Assembly (NCBI GenBank): GCA_029990175.1
Contig: JARKIP010000048.1
Span: 26,684,001-26,748,000 of the forward strand
Direction: 5' to 3'
Length of the DNA: 64,000 bases
Source: Petunia secreta
Taxonomy: Eukaryota > Streptophyta > Magnoliopsida > Solanales > Solanaceae
The position numbers and the translations under genes were made by a program. Shown in pieces: positions 21,901 to 33,492 of the stretch (position 1 is its first letter; every line of letters starts with the position of its first letter). Under the pieces are notes generated by a model. That model made no database searches. It had not been told where the DNA came from and saw nothing but the letters and a program-made list of their open reading frames with translations.

Positions 21901-24312
21901 GGGTTTCATTGACAAACGCACCTTGTAAAGCTCCATGCAATTGTATAGCTGAATTTAGACCTGCACAACCACCGCTAACTTCTTTTATGACATCTGAACA
22001 GATTTTTGATTTCCTAACTACACTGCCTTTGCTGGAGTCTTGTCTGTCATCTGAAGGAGATTTTGATTTCCCGAATACAGCTCCATGACTGAAGTCTTTT
22101 CTTACATCTGGAGGAGACTTCATCTTCCTTCCATCACTAGCATTCCCTCCACATGAATACAAGTTTAAGGAATTACGAACACTACCAGATTGTTCCTTAC
22201 TCCTTCTTCCACTAACATCTTTCCCTGATACAGCTCCATGACTGAAGTCTTTTCTTACATCTGGAGGAGACTTCCTCTTCCTTCCATCACTAGCATTGCC
22301 TCCACATGAAAACAAGTTTAAGGAATTACGAACGCTACCAGATTGTTCCTTGCTCCTTCTTCCACTAACATCTTTCCTCCAACTTGCCTCCTTTTCCTCA
22401 AAATTCTTAGAAAACTTCTTCATAAAATCCAGAACACAATCGACCTTGTTTTCTACACCACGAACCTTGTTTTCTACACCACGAACCTTGTTTTCTACAC
22501 CACCAATATACTTCCTTATACACCGTCGCTGACTACGCATCCTCTTCCGGAATTTTATATTCACCTTCTGCAAAAACAAAAAAAACAAATCAATAGAACT
22601 GATAAAAATATTCAATTAAAATAAAAACAGAAAAAGATGAATTCACATGATACTTGAAAACTCACTTTAACAATTGCATTAACTAAATCTTCATCAAGCT
22701 CTACACCATGTCGAGCATCTTGCTTATCATCACAAGCAGCCTCACCCGCATGAATATCATCCTCAGTCTCAGCAACATCATCCTCACCCACATCATCATC
22801 ATCCTCACCCACATCATCATCATCCTCAGTCTGAGCACCAACATCTCCACTTTCATCAGCACCATCCTCAGTTCCACCACCACCTTCCTCAGTCTCAGAA
22901 CCATCCTCAGCCTCAGCAGTATGTACACTCTCAGAACCATCCTCAGTCTCAGTCTCAGCAATATCTTCACTCTCAGCACCATCATGATATGTCTGAGCCC
23001 CACAAACCTCAAAATCATCAGACGTATCCTCACTATCTTCAACAGCTTCTTTTCCTTTTAAAAGTTTACATGCAACAACAGGTACAGCAGGACCTGCTTC
23101 TGTCACATTCAATTCCACCGACCTTTTTTCTTCATCAGACAGAACAATTGGAACCATTTTAAATTTGTCAAAACTCTATAAAAAAAAAAAAAAAAACCAA
23201 GAGAAATATATTAGCACCACAGTAAAATAAGAATAAAACTTTTATATGCAGAAATAAAAGTTTTGTCCTCATGGACTGAACTTCAATTGGTGTTTATTTT
23301 AGAAGTACAGTCCATGAGGACAGATACATGGATGGAAGAGAAGTTCAGTACATAATGATAGAACTTCAGTAAGGCTGAAGAAGTTCAGTACATTATGATA
23401 GAATTCAGTCCATGAGGGTAAAGAACTTAAGCAACCACACACACACACACAGACACAGATATAGAAACTTACATTTACATTATGAAAATACTGATCAACC
23501 AAAGTGTTATACTGAGGATTTTTGAAACTAATAAACCTAACCATCCTTGGGAAGCCACGAGCATTATATGTACAAAAGTTAGAACGAAGTGATGGAAATA
23601 AATCCAAAAACCAAGCGCATAACACAAACGGGAATCCCAGTACATAGTAATTTACACCACTTTTAATAGGTCTCATTCCAGAGTTAACTAGTGCTTCAAA
23701 ACCCGCACTCCCCCAGGGATAAGCTCTACAAAGATCCTCGTTGTCAATAATATCCAAGTAATGCACTTCAACCAAGCTTGTTTTTTTGTTAGAACACAAG
23801 ATGATTGACTGAAAAATATAAAACTCTGCAATCTTCACTGCATCATCTTCATCGACCAGAGATGCCGGGGTCATTGATACTAAAAATTTACGAACGTCTG
23901 ACACCTGAAGATTTCTTTTGCCGCGAAAGTACTGCTTCAGAAGCCTCTGATTCATATTTATAGCAGGTCCATCAAACAATTCCTCACGGTTTGCAGAAAA
24001 CCTCAAACCAGTGTAAACATGATATTCTTCGGGACCAAAATGGATGAGATGACCAAAAATATTAAAACTTAATCTATTCGGATCACTGCTCACAATACGT
24101 GACAATAATAAACAGTGCAGTAACCTCATAGAAGTTTTGAACGACTGCAACTTCAAAAAGTCTCCAAACACACCATCCGAAAGCTTCTTACGCTGTGCTT
24201 TACTGAAATTTGAAATGATATTATCCAAATTGTGCTCCCCTTGCCAATATGCATTCATGTTGAACCAGCGGTCAAATGGATACACTAGATTACCTTCCAT
24301 TCCAGCATCCAT
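18978..24312 (-). CDS. DUF1985-Ulp1 cysteine protease (VANC/Kaonashi-like), six exons
   Basis: Exons 23473-24312, 22666-23175, 20382-22567, 19921-20047, 19312-19841 and 18978-19197 join in frame at consensus sites to about 1470 residues from MDAGMEGNLVY. Residues 1-280 are a DUF1985 domain (MRLLHCLLLSRIV, FGHLIHFGPEEYHVYTGLRF). About 281-450 are extremely acidic. About 451-1179 are low-complexity with internal duplications: VENKVRG three times, a 50-residue KDVSGRRSKEQSG unit twice, and a roughly 100-residue MTEDQQ...KEELNKEQQ unit. About 1222-1470 form a C48 (Ulp1/SENP-like) peptidase with His1320 (THYFLAVF), Asp1337 (CVYDSM), Gln1395 (SPNQLDR) and Cys1401 (TSCGAF), so the catalytic set looks intact. 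C48 enzymes cleave SUMO or relatives. DUF1985 proteins of VANDAL MULEs (VANC) are anti-silencing factors; MULE-borne Ulp1 genes are known from Kaonashi elements. Its exact substrate is unknown. Confidence 0.85.
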
Positions 24313-24323
24313 ATTGCACAAAG

Positions 24324-25102
24324 CTAACAATAAAAGAAAAAACTATCAGTCACACATACAAAATAAACAAATACAGGTTTGAGGATACACACAGACACAG
24401 GCACGCACACAAAAGTTCATTCCTTGCAGACAAAAGTATAATAATAGTAGGCTGAGAGCACACACTGAGTCACACACATATGGGCGATAGGCTTCAGTCC
24501 ACTAGAAATGAACATCTGTCCTATGTGGACTGAGCATACACACATACATAAGTTATTGGTGCTGCACCAGCTATAGGCAACTTGAATCAGGGTGCAATGT
24601 ACACTAAGGTCAGAGGAAACCAGGGAAATAAAAACTTCAAGAGACAGGCAAAGAAATTCTACTGTGATTTCTGCAAACTGACTAAATGGCGGCTGGAAAC
24701 TAAATGCCTACCCTCAAGATTACAAAAAAAGAAAAATTGGTCCTTCTGCCTATAATGTGCAATCAGAAAGTGAAGATATTCCTTCACAGATTGGAAAGAT
24801 AAGTCAAAACTGGAAGCTGCACTATTCAAACCGTGTTCAATGAAGCGCACGCTTCATCTGCTGAAGCATGAAGCAACTGAAGCATGAAGCGAGCGCTTTA
24901 AGCGATGAAGCAACCGATTTTACAAACAACGCTTTTACAAACAGTGCTTTCTACCTAAATGCAACGGTGACACATACTGTGTTTTTTGCCTTGAGATAGT
25001 GCTTGTGACACACACACAGAGACAAGAGTTCAGTCCATCACACACAGAGACAGAAGTTCAGTCCATCACACGCAGAGACAGAAGTTCAGTCCATCGCACA
25101 CA

Positions 25103-25138
<36 letters not shown>

Positions 25139-25500
25139 CTGAGTCAGATGCATTGGGAACCGGGGGGGGGGGGGGGGGACTTCAGTCCACTAGGAATAAA
25201 CTGCAATCACTGGAGACAGAAGTTCAATCCTAGTGGAACTTCAGTCCATCACACACAAACGTAAATTCAGTCAATCACACACACGCACACGCACTCGACG
25301 ATCACAGAGACGCACACACACATAACTTTACTACACACACACTAGACCTTGAATAAAAATTAACTACTAAATACGCAAAAAACATACAAAATTAAACTTA
25401 AAAATAACGTTACTTAACTTAACAACAACATATTTCACAAAAAAATACAAAAAAAAAAAAATACAAAAAAGTAGTATATGAAAAGAGAGAAATGTTATAC
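24324..25500 (-). other. 5' leader intron of the DUF1985-Ulp1 gene with motif cluster
   Basis: On the minus strand a donor (CGCAG then GTATAAC at 25500) and an acceptor (TTGTTAG at 24324) bracket about 1.2 kb directly upstream of the ATG at 24312. It mirrors the leader intron of the transposase gene at the other end. It holds at least four exact TTCAGTCCAT sites, CA-repeats and a G run at 25161-25179. Splicing is inferred. Confidence 0.55.
25029..25249 (+). repeat. Cluster of exact TTCAGTCCAT motifs
   Basis: Exact copies at 25029-25038, 25057-25066, 25085-25094 and 25240-25249. The first three are 28 bp apart, each followed by a CACAC-AGAGACA spacer, so this part is a young 28-bp tandem array. 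Near matches (TTCAGTCCAC, TTCAATCC) lie between. Confidence 0.9.
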
Positions 25501-25679
25501 CTGCGAAAATGCAAAGGTGAAGAGAGAAAACGTAATGCAATACAACTAAAAATGAGTTCGTTAACTATTCTACGTTTGAAGATGATTTTTGCATGAAGAT
25601 TCAGTGAAGAAGAAGGGTTAAAATGCATGAAATGAAAGGGTTAAAATGAAGAGAGGGGTTTTAAAAACCCCTGTCAATT

Positions 25680-25824
25680 CAGAAAAGATGAGGGGTAATT
25701 TGGACTTTTAAATATGCCTCGTTTAGTGTACTGCCACAAAAGTGGCCTCTAGTGTAAAGCCACTGAAAAAAGTGGCCTCAAACTAAATACCAGTGTTAAA
25801 AGTGGCCTCTGGGCGAAATTTTTA
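25680..25824 (-). repeat. MULE right terminal and subterminal repeat
   Basis: Read inward from 25824 it starts TAAAAATTTCGCCCAGAGGCC and then carries GAGGCCACTTTT at three places and AAATTACCCCTC, matching the inverted left end. The outermost 8-10 bases do not match the left end, so the TIR is degenerate. Confidence 0.75.
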
Positions 25825-25834
25825 CGTTTATATG
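25825..25834. other. MULE target-site duplication, right copy
   Basis: CGTTTATATG, identical to 10671-10680, followed by TTTAAATTTTTACGCAAATT, which matches the DNA right of the empty site in unit B. Confidence 0.93.
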
Positions 25835-26763
25835 TTTAAATTTTTACGCAAATTAGACAAATTTGACGTTGTACCCCAATTTTGGCCTAATAAGAAAAGC
25901 CTAAAAAATTTTGCCTCCATCAGGAAAAGTTCTTGGTGACCGCCAGAAGTCACTAGAGGGAAACTTGTGGCAATCGTTGGGCACTGCTACTACTAATATA
26001 TGTGGCGATCGCCAGGAACTAATCTTATACGGGCCAAAATTGTAAGTAAGACTTTTTTATGGGGTCAATATGTGATGGCGCTAGACATGTTCTATTTATG
26101 AAAATCACTCTCATACCTCACTTTTATATATGCGGCAAATTTTTTTCTGTAATAGCACTACAACTTTGTTTCAACAAAAGATACATATATTAGCAAAGAA
26201 TTTCACTGCATGCCCTCCACAGTGACTGGTCTTAAGAGTTTGCTCCCGTTTAACAATGTTTTACCAAAATAACCTCTTATAGCACAGATCCAACACCAAG
26301 TGCTACTTTTTAGGAAGAGGTCAAGTGGTAAGTATTGCGCAGGCAAAACTTCAAGTTATATGGGAGAATGCAGGAAGAGATTGGAAGGGGCATGTGCTGC
26401 CTAGGTAACACTTTTTCTAGGGTATGTGAGATTCAAGGGCAAATGTAGCCTAAGAAAGATAGGCCCAAGGTAAGTGTTACTTTTTTGGCAGTACTTACGA
26501 CTAAGTGTTACGCAGGCAACATTTTCTCTGAGTGTCTCTGAGAGAATGTGAGATTCAAAGGGCTTCAAGGGCAAGTGTTGCCTAATAAAAAGGGATCAAA
26601 AGGAAAGTGGTGGATCTAGACCATGAGATTCATAGGGGTAATTCCGTTTATAATGTATTCATTATACTTAGAGAAGGAATTTTGCAAACCACTGTTATGT
26701 TGGGGCAAAAAGGTCGCTTATAGTGTCATATTTCTGCAAATGATAACAATTTCACTACGTGCA

Positions 26764-27500
26764 TGACATGCCCAGTCATAGGCATGGTAAAAAAATGTCC
26801 TATGAGAGTAGGGACCAAACACAAGGACTTGTACGAGACGAAATTTAGTTGGATTTGTTCAAACTAGTTTGTTCTAGTTAGATAATCCTAGTGATTGTAA
26901 TAGAAAGTATCTATAGCTAATAGAAAGCAATAAAAGAACTAGTTTTAACAATTAATGTAAAGACTAGGATACTAATCTCCCTCTAATCCTCTAATTTAAT
27001 GAGTTTAGTTACAAGCTTTATGATACTTTAGGTCACCCAATGGGCCTTGATCACATGTACTCGATTCACCCCTTTCGATGATGAATAAAGACTAACAACT
27101 CTTGTCCTTTCGGTACTAAGAGTTAGTGCTTTTAGTAGCAACTAGTCTCAAGAAGTGTATCCCCCTTTCGGTGTTCAATCTATTACCCGGGGTAGATGCA
27201 ACACACTTGCCCCCAGTACCCCGTCACTACATTTTCCAGTCGTAGAAATACTCTTTCGGTGTAAGTCTAGTACTGTAGGGCTCAACTTGAGTTGTACACC
27301 TCAAATTGTTATAATGGAATCAAAAGTAATGAAATAGGGTATTCCTAAGTTTTTTTTAAAGCTTATTATGCTCTACCTATTTGATTATTGGATTAAAATT
27401 TAATTAGTACCCTGCAATATAGCTACACGTGCTATATAATGAATCAAAACTTATAAGTAATGGATATTGCATTGAAATAAGTAATAGAAAATGATTCTTA
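26764..27500 (-). mobile_element. Truncated Athila-type LTR closing unit A
   Basis: Starts TGACATGCCC in the same context (TTCACTACGTGCA) as the left LTR at 35865 and follows it base by base to GATTCTTACA. Here the homology stops and the first sequence of unit B (TTAATAGCATCGGAGC) begins. It is half an LTR without its own element, produced by the duplication and not by a separate insertion. Confidence 0.85.
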
Positions 27501-27503
27501 CAT

Positions 27504-28780
27504 TAATAGCATCGGAGCTGAGACTTCTTGTGCTTTCTTTCAAGAAATTCCTTCAAGAGACGAGATATTTTCCGAGCAGGATCCTTCATAAAAAAATTGC
27601 TTTCAGTTTCCGATCGTATGAAATCCTTGAATGGGAGGGAGCTAACTGAACACAGAGCAACATGTTAACCGGCTATAGTTGGTAAACTGCATATCTGTCA
27701 ATTGTAGCACATATGGTGAAAATAAAAACTCTTTCACAAGAATATGTGAAATTTTCATTTTTGAATACACCACCAATTTTAACTATATAGCAAGTGGTAC
27801 TTTTGGTTCACTCGGAAAAATAAACATTGAAGCAGACTAATAAATAAGCCTGACTAAACAAACTTTGCTGCAAATGCAATATCTCTACCATAACTAACTT
27901 AACAAGGTTTCTCTAACATAAGAAATTATGAGCTTGCTGAGAGCATCTATACTGCAACTTAATAAGTCTTTCATACATAAAGAACCAAAATCAAGGATAG
28001 CACTCTTTTTTGGCAAGACATTGCCGGTAATATGTTGTACCTTTCATTCATTATATCTTGTAAGAAAAGGAAAAAAGGAAAAAATGAACAGACAGTGTGA
28101 ATAGTGTACCTGCAATTTTTAGTATATGAGTCTTCATTTCACACCTAGGGATCTATATGCAACAAAAACCAATGAAAACTAAGACACATAAATTAAACAT
28201 ATAACTGACATTTGAATGTGGTTGCATTAATACTCCAGAACATTATACATGATACATTCTATTAGACTTACCATTCAATTTTACTACTCATTCATGTACT
28301 AAAATCGACTTACCATTCAATTTTACTACTCATTCATGTACTAAAATGGAGAGATTGTACTTTTTTTCTTTTTAATCTAATGTAGAATTGAAAATAATGA
28401 TCATGATGGATCAAATGAATGTTCCCAATATTCATGTCATAATTCGTTGAAGTAGAACAAGTGCATGAACATGTCCAGGCTGTCTACATGCGCTATAATC
28501 AAATACAGAAAAACACTCTCCGACAACACCTTGTAAATTAATTTAAGACGTGTTCGTGTCATCATATATTGGTTGTGTCGTCCTATAGATTCAACAGGTA
28601 TCATTATAATGTTTCGCTAATTTCTAGGGTTTAAGAAGTAAATAATTATAATAATCAACTACAACTTAAAATAAACTCAATAAACATAAACATAGAAAGA
28701 ACAAAAAATCTAATAAGAACCTGTTAGTGTTATAGAAACTGCAAGTGTCTGCCGCGGTAAAAAAACAACATCTCCATTAA
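27504..28780 (-). pseudogene. Exon-like islands of an unidentified host gene (unit B)
   Basis: On the minus strand three short segments have splice-like borders. The first, near 28740-28776, encodes TAADTCSFYNTN. The second, near 28108-28142, encodes CEMKTHILKIA. The third, 27504-27622, encodes DFIRSETESNFFMKD then PARKISRLLKEFLERKHKKS and LRCY. The third frame is open in unit B, but in unit A (7989-8115) an extra A in the A-run at about 8085 shifts it. I do not recognise the protein. The rest of the gene is not present, so this is likely a captured or truncated fragment. Confidence 0.3.
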
Positions 28781-28930
28781 TTAAAAGATTTCTCTCAGAT
28801 TCACACATCCTTTTAGGGTCGACAGATGGTTTTGCTAGATCTAGACACTGCTAGCGTACAAATAAATCTAATGTTACTTGAGAGTGAAAAAATTAAAAAA
28901 AAAAGAAACTGGTGGTAACTTCTAATATTA

Positions 28931-31900
28931 TCTATATCTATATATTATTAAAAGCAAGGCAGTAGTTAGGATTATAGTTAGAATATTATAGTTAGAATAG
29001 TTGTAGGTTGTTTAATAGAGTTAGTTATTTTTGAATTTGGATGAGAATTTATTGTCTGTAATTTAAATATAGAGATAAAAAAAACTTTTGAAAGTTCAAA
29101 CAGTTGATCAGTTACTTTGAGGACTTTTATTCGACTTTTGCTTCCATATTCTCAGGAGTGTTATCCTAAAAAAAACTGTCCTATTTAAATTACATAAGCC
29201 TATATCAGTTAATTTGGACGATGGAGCAGTTTTATTCACGTTATGCTTCCAATTTTTTAGGGGACTTCAAACAGTTATACATTACACGATGAAGGGATTT
29301 CTTTATCCACGTTGGAGTCATAAAAAGAACTCCTTAAAACGGATCTTCAATCTTAAAACTGCTTGTGCCCACATTCTTTCACAAATATCATTCACAAAAA
29401 CTGCTTCCTTTGTACAATTCTCCTTAAAAAAGTTTGCTTCATGCCAGTCCTTAGTTTGATATGATGTTGTTTCCTTTATTGAGGAAATGCATCCACTTTT
29501 TGATATGAAAGGAGGAAAACATTTTCCACACCAACGTTACAAAAATGTACATCAGTAATGAGTTTTACAAAAGTTTGAATTTGGCTGATTTTAAAAAGTT
29601 CATTTATTTAGTAATTGCATTGCCTGATGGTGGCTTCGTCAAGCAGCAAATTATTCATGGAAGCCATGATTAGCAGGTATTCATCTTGATATATTTCTTT
29701 CACAAAATTTAGTAATATAAGTACTTTTCTGTACGTTAAGCAACTGTTGAGATAATGTACATAGAACTTCAAAAAGTATTTAAACTGATCTTGTGAGTAG
29801 TTTATGCTTCTCAATTTGTCTGGATTCTAATTGACCTTACTGCTAATTAGTTTTCAAACGTGATTTCAGGCTTCTTTGGAATTTTTATGTTCAAACGTGA
29901 TTTCAGTCTAGAATTCATCTGATTCTTCTTTTCAAATATAGATTCAAGCACCGTTGAGCGTGATCTTCAGTATTAATCTGATTCCGCAGTACGAGAAGGC
30001 CAACAATCTATTTCCACTAGAGATGCATCTGCAGGATAAAAATGTATGTTGTAAACCTCCATTTTACAAATGCGTATTTATTCCTTAACAATTGTGAAAG
30101 TTGAAATTTCTGATAGGTTAGTTTAATGTCGTACTATTATAGTTGATATGCTCCGAATAAAAGTGGAAACTTTTATGAGTTTGTACTTTCATTCCTGTTG
30201 TTGGTTGCAACTAATCTAATTTGATATTTTGTGGGGGTCACACAAATACGTTTTCTTTCTGCACTGCATCCCTAAATTGTGACTAACTCGGGAGATCCTA
30301 TACATGCATACTCTAAGACTTCTTTCTGCACTGCACCAACGTGAAAATGAGGAGATTGCATGTTGAAGCCATCAGTTACTCTTTAATTGAAAACCCCTCC
30401 ATCGTGTAATGTATAACTGCATGCATGTTGGTGCAGGAATATTCTTCTTTATTAGGTCTATTATGTATCTTAAGGAGTTTAGCAGTAAGAGCAAATTGCT
30501 CCATTTCAGAACAATATTGAAGAACTATGGTAGGAGCTCTCTCTCCCTCTCTCTCTCTCTTTTTTTTTTTTTTTTCATATTACCTTTTAATTGGAGGTTG
30601 TCTACTGATTAGTTCAATCTATGAGTAAGTACATAACATATAGAGTGAGGTAATTAACTACTCACATAAGCAAATTGAAGTTAAGATGTGAACATCCTTG
30701 AAACATCTTGTGAGTTCACTCTATATGAGCTATGTGATGAAAACAAAATTAGCAATACTTTTAATGATTTTCTTTTTCTTTCTACTTTCTCAACTTCCAT
30801 TTGATTCATCAAAGGCATTTAGTTTTATTAATAAGACGACATGTTCTGTGTGATTATATTGTCTCTAATCAACTTTTCATGCCTAATAAAGGGTAATGGT
30901 TTGGTCGGAAAAGAAAAAGAGTAGAAGAGCAGGGATACTACCAGAAAAGAAGGGTAACAGAGAGTAAAATCCCAGAACTTATTTATTAATTTCACTTTTT
31001 CCCGTTTTCTAGGATAGTTTAGTATATATGTGTTAAGATCCTACACTGTTAAGATCCTACATTTGTTTTCTAGAAGCACACAGAGAGCCATTTTCAGTGC
31101 TTTTTGGTCCTTGGCCATATGTAATTATGTGACATGAGAATTAAGTGTCGAGGTTAGATAGTAAACAAATAAAGTTTAGTATTTGAAGAATTGTCAAGGT
31201 TAGATAGTCTAACATTTTCTAAGAGAACCATCCATAATGATTTATAGTACAAAATTGAACATGACGGTTTATGTATTTGGTAGACTGTGTATAGGCGTTG
31301 TCTTTATTTTACCTCTTTTATATTATTTCTTTCTTTAACTTCTTTTTAATCATTTCTTTTATAGAGCATGTTGCGCTCCCACAAATGGTACATGGAGTAG
31401 TATATCGAAAATGGAACACAAGAGCAGCCTATGTTTTGAGTTACGCATATGACGATCCAGTTGTTTATGGTTTCCATTAATTAGATTACATGTTTTGTAA
31501 CAACTTAAATTTTCGTTCTTAAAATATTTTTATTCTTTTAGATATTTACAATCATTCTCCAGTTGCTTTATATCCTTCATGTACATGGTTTCATTAAATA
31601 TTTCTAATATAGACCTAATGTGTATAGTGTCATCAGTGTCTTACTTCATGATTCTATACACAATTAAACTTAAAGTGAATGACAAGTGATTTCAAAACTT
31701 TTTTGTTTCCATGCAGAGGGACGTTAATAGGACCACTAAGAATTAGTGCATTAAGTCTAAGAAATGAAGATGGTATGGATGTATATGACAGAGACATCAA
31801 CAAGGGAAAAATGGAGATTATGTTGATACTTTTTTAGTTTACGACGGTTTTGTTTTAATTATAAACATATAATTCATCTTTTGTAATGGTGATAAGTTTT

Positions 31901-33492
31901 TTTGAAATTATTGGGCAAGAGGTACATATAATTTGGTGAAAATTGAATACTTTTGATGTTTTTAATCATATTCCAAAGTTTTATATGAAATTGTGAGTTG
32001 TGACACAATTGATCATGCAAACTAGCTAGGAAAATATTTCAAGCTAAATAAAAAACAAATTAAGTTTTTAATCATATGATGGGATGTCCATATGAGGTGA
32101 TGTTTGTAAGCTTCTCCCCAAAGTAAAAGGTTATCTTTTTACAAGGTACTTTAGTTGTATTAGCCCTTACTTGGCCATATCGCTTAAGAAGTTTTTTCTG
32201 TAACATTAAAAAGTAGATTCAATTTGGCCAATTTTGAAATAGTTCTCTAAATATCAAATTATGAGAATGAACAACATTCTATTATAATAAGGGTATATAT
32301 CGTGAACTAAAACCATTGGAATGGTATGAATCAAATCAAATTCATCTTCTATATCTTTTATATTACGTATGCAAAAGGAGAGTTGTCAATATAGTTTTGC
32401 CAAGTGACAAGTTACTGAAAATCCAAATTGCAATCTTTGAAAGTTGTTAATAGGCAATGTACAATTTCAAGTGAGGTTAGTACGTTTTTGTTACTTTTGG
32501 GGCAATACTTACATGGTAGAAAATGTAGATTTTACTTACTTTATATGTATGAGTGAAAAATGAAATTATAAATTCACTAGAATAATATAGTAGAATTAAC
32601 AAAGGTTAACGTAAAAATACGAAAATTCGAAGATGTTAACTTTATTTTTTTATCTATGCAAAAGTTGTTATGAATTTGACTAGAAAAATATAAAAAAAAA
32701 GGAAGGCTGATACAACTTTACAAATGCAAATAAATATAACGTATTGTGTATATGGTGAAGGTGTTTGTCATAAAATTAATGCCACATTGGCCTTAACCCT
32801 CCCAACTTCTAAACTACAAATTTAAGACTATACCGAATAACTTGAGAGCTTTTTTTTTTATCATAAGTTGTGAGTTTTACTATTGTTGGATTGTGTCCGT
32901 CTTCAAAAATATAATTGTACAAAACCCACAATCATTGACGGGAAGAGTTTTAGATGGAAGTAGAATTGCGAATAAAAGTATAGCCAAAAATAAAGTTAAG
33001 AGACCAGTATTTATACTTGGACAATTTTATGTTGCTTTTTCACAGGTGGCAAGTTGAAAGGGTTGAAGATGTTAGTTTATGATAATGGTGGAAAGATAAC
33101 AAATAAAGCTAGAAGTGTAGCATATAATGAAGTTATTCATTATTAAATTGAGACATCATTAAATCTATTGTTCATCAAAATATTATCTATTATTACAATT
33201 TATGTTGTTTGCATAAAAACTTATATGGTCATTATATAATTTACATGCAAATTATATGATTATTTGTATTCTCATTTTGTGATTTTGAATGAATGTATCA
33301 TTAATTGTTTCTAAAATTTCTTATTGTGGCATCGTTTAGGAGTGAGTTTCCACCCAAAGAAAAAAAAATTAGGGAACTACAATGAGAAATATCAAAAACA
33401 TATCAAAAATTTATAAATGCTACTTTGATAAATAAAATTTGCGACGATTAATTTATGTTGATATACCGCGCATCGAGCGGGTACTATACTAG
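28931..33492 (+). mobile_element. Non-autonomous Helitron (4.56 kb)
   Basis: Begins TCTATATCTATATATTATTA-AAAGCAAGGC directly after an A and ends GTACTATACTAG directly before a T, as Helitrons do, with no target duplication. A short hairpin (CCGC, seven bases, GCGG) lies about ten bases before CTAG. No Rep/helicase frame is visible. Inside are several exon-like pieces with splice-like borders, for example 29941-30042 (IQAPLSVIFSINLIPQYEKA and onward) and 31366-31480 (EHVALPQMVHGVVYRKWNTR and onward), possibly captured from host genes I cannot name. Confidence 0.82.
33464..33492 (+). other. Helitron 3' hairpin and CTAG end
   Basis: ACCGC-GCATCGA-GCGGGT forms a stem-loop and is followed by ACTATACTAG and the host T. 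This is the standard Helitron termination signal. Confidence 0.85.

Larger units (their letters stand above)
10681..25824. mobile_element. Complete Mutator-like element (VANDAL/Kaonashi-like) with five genes
   Basis: A 15.14-kb element bounded by the 10-bp duplication CGTTTATATG and confirmed by the unoccupied paralogous site at 34391-34400. It encodes a MURA-type transposase (+), a B3-like protein (-), a second B3-like protein (+), a small coiled-coil protein (-) and a DUF1985-Ulp1 protease (-). Terminal inverted repeats are short and imperfect: both ends share CGC, then GGCCA and CACTGGT after an unmatched outermost stretch. Both ends carry several GAGGCCACTTT-type subterminal repeats. All five coding regions read through without internal stops when spliced at consensus sites, so the element may be young and autonomous. 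Non-coding parts hold a dense dispersed motif, TTC(A/T)GTCCAT. Weak TIRs plus a DUF1985 protein recall VANDAL MULEs; the Ulp1 domain recalls Kaonashi/CUMULE elements. Confidence 0.92.
7986..27500. repeat. Tandem segmental duplication, unit A
   Basis: Aligns by eye with 27501-36588 in collinear blocks: 7986-9600 with 27501-28900, 9933-10680 with 33695-34400, and 25835-27500 with 34401-36588. Unit A additionally contains a Stowaway MITE, a roughly 300-bp insertion at 9630-9930 (or a deletion in B) and the 15-kb MULE. It ends in the middle of an Athila-type LTR, at a join CTTACA/TTAATAGC where unit B begins. Confidence 0.85.

Noticed and set aside
22701..23061. Open frames on both strands across the acidic exon
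   Set aside because: Shadow frames of GA/TC-rich codons for Asp and Glu; the minus-strand exon with splice sites explains the sequence.
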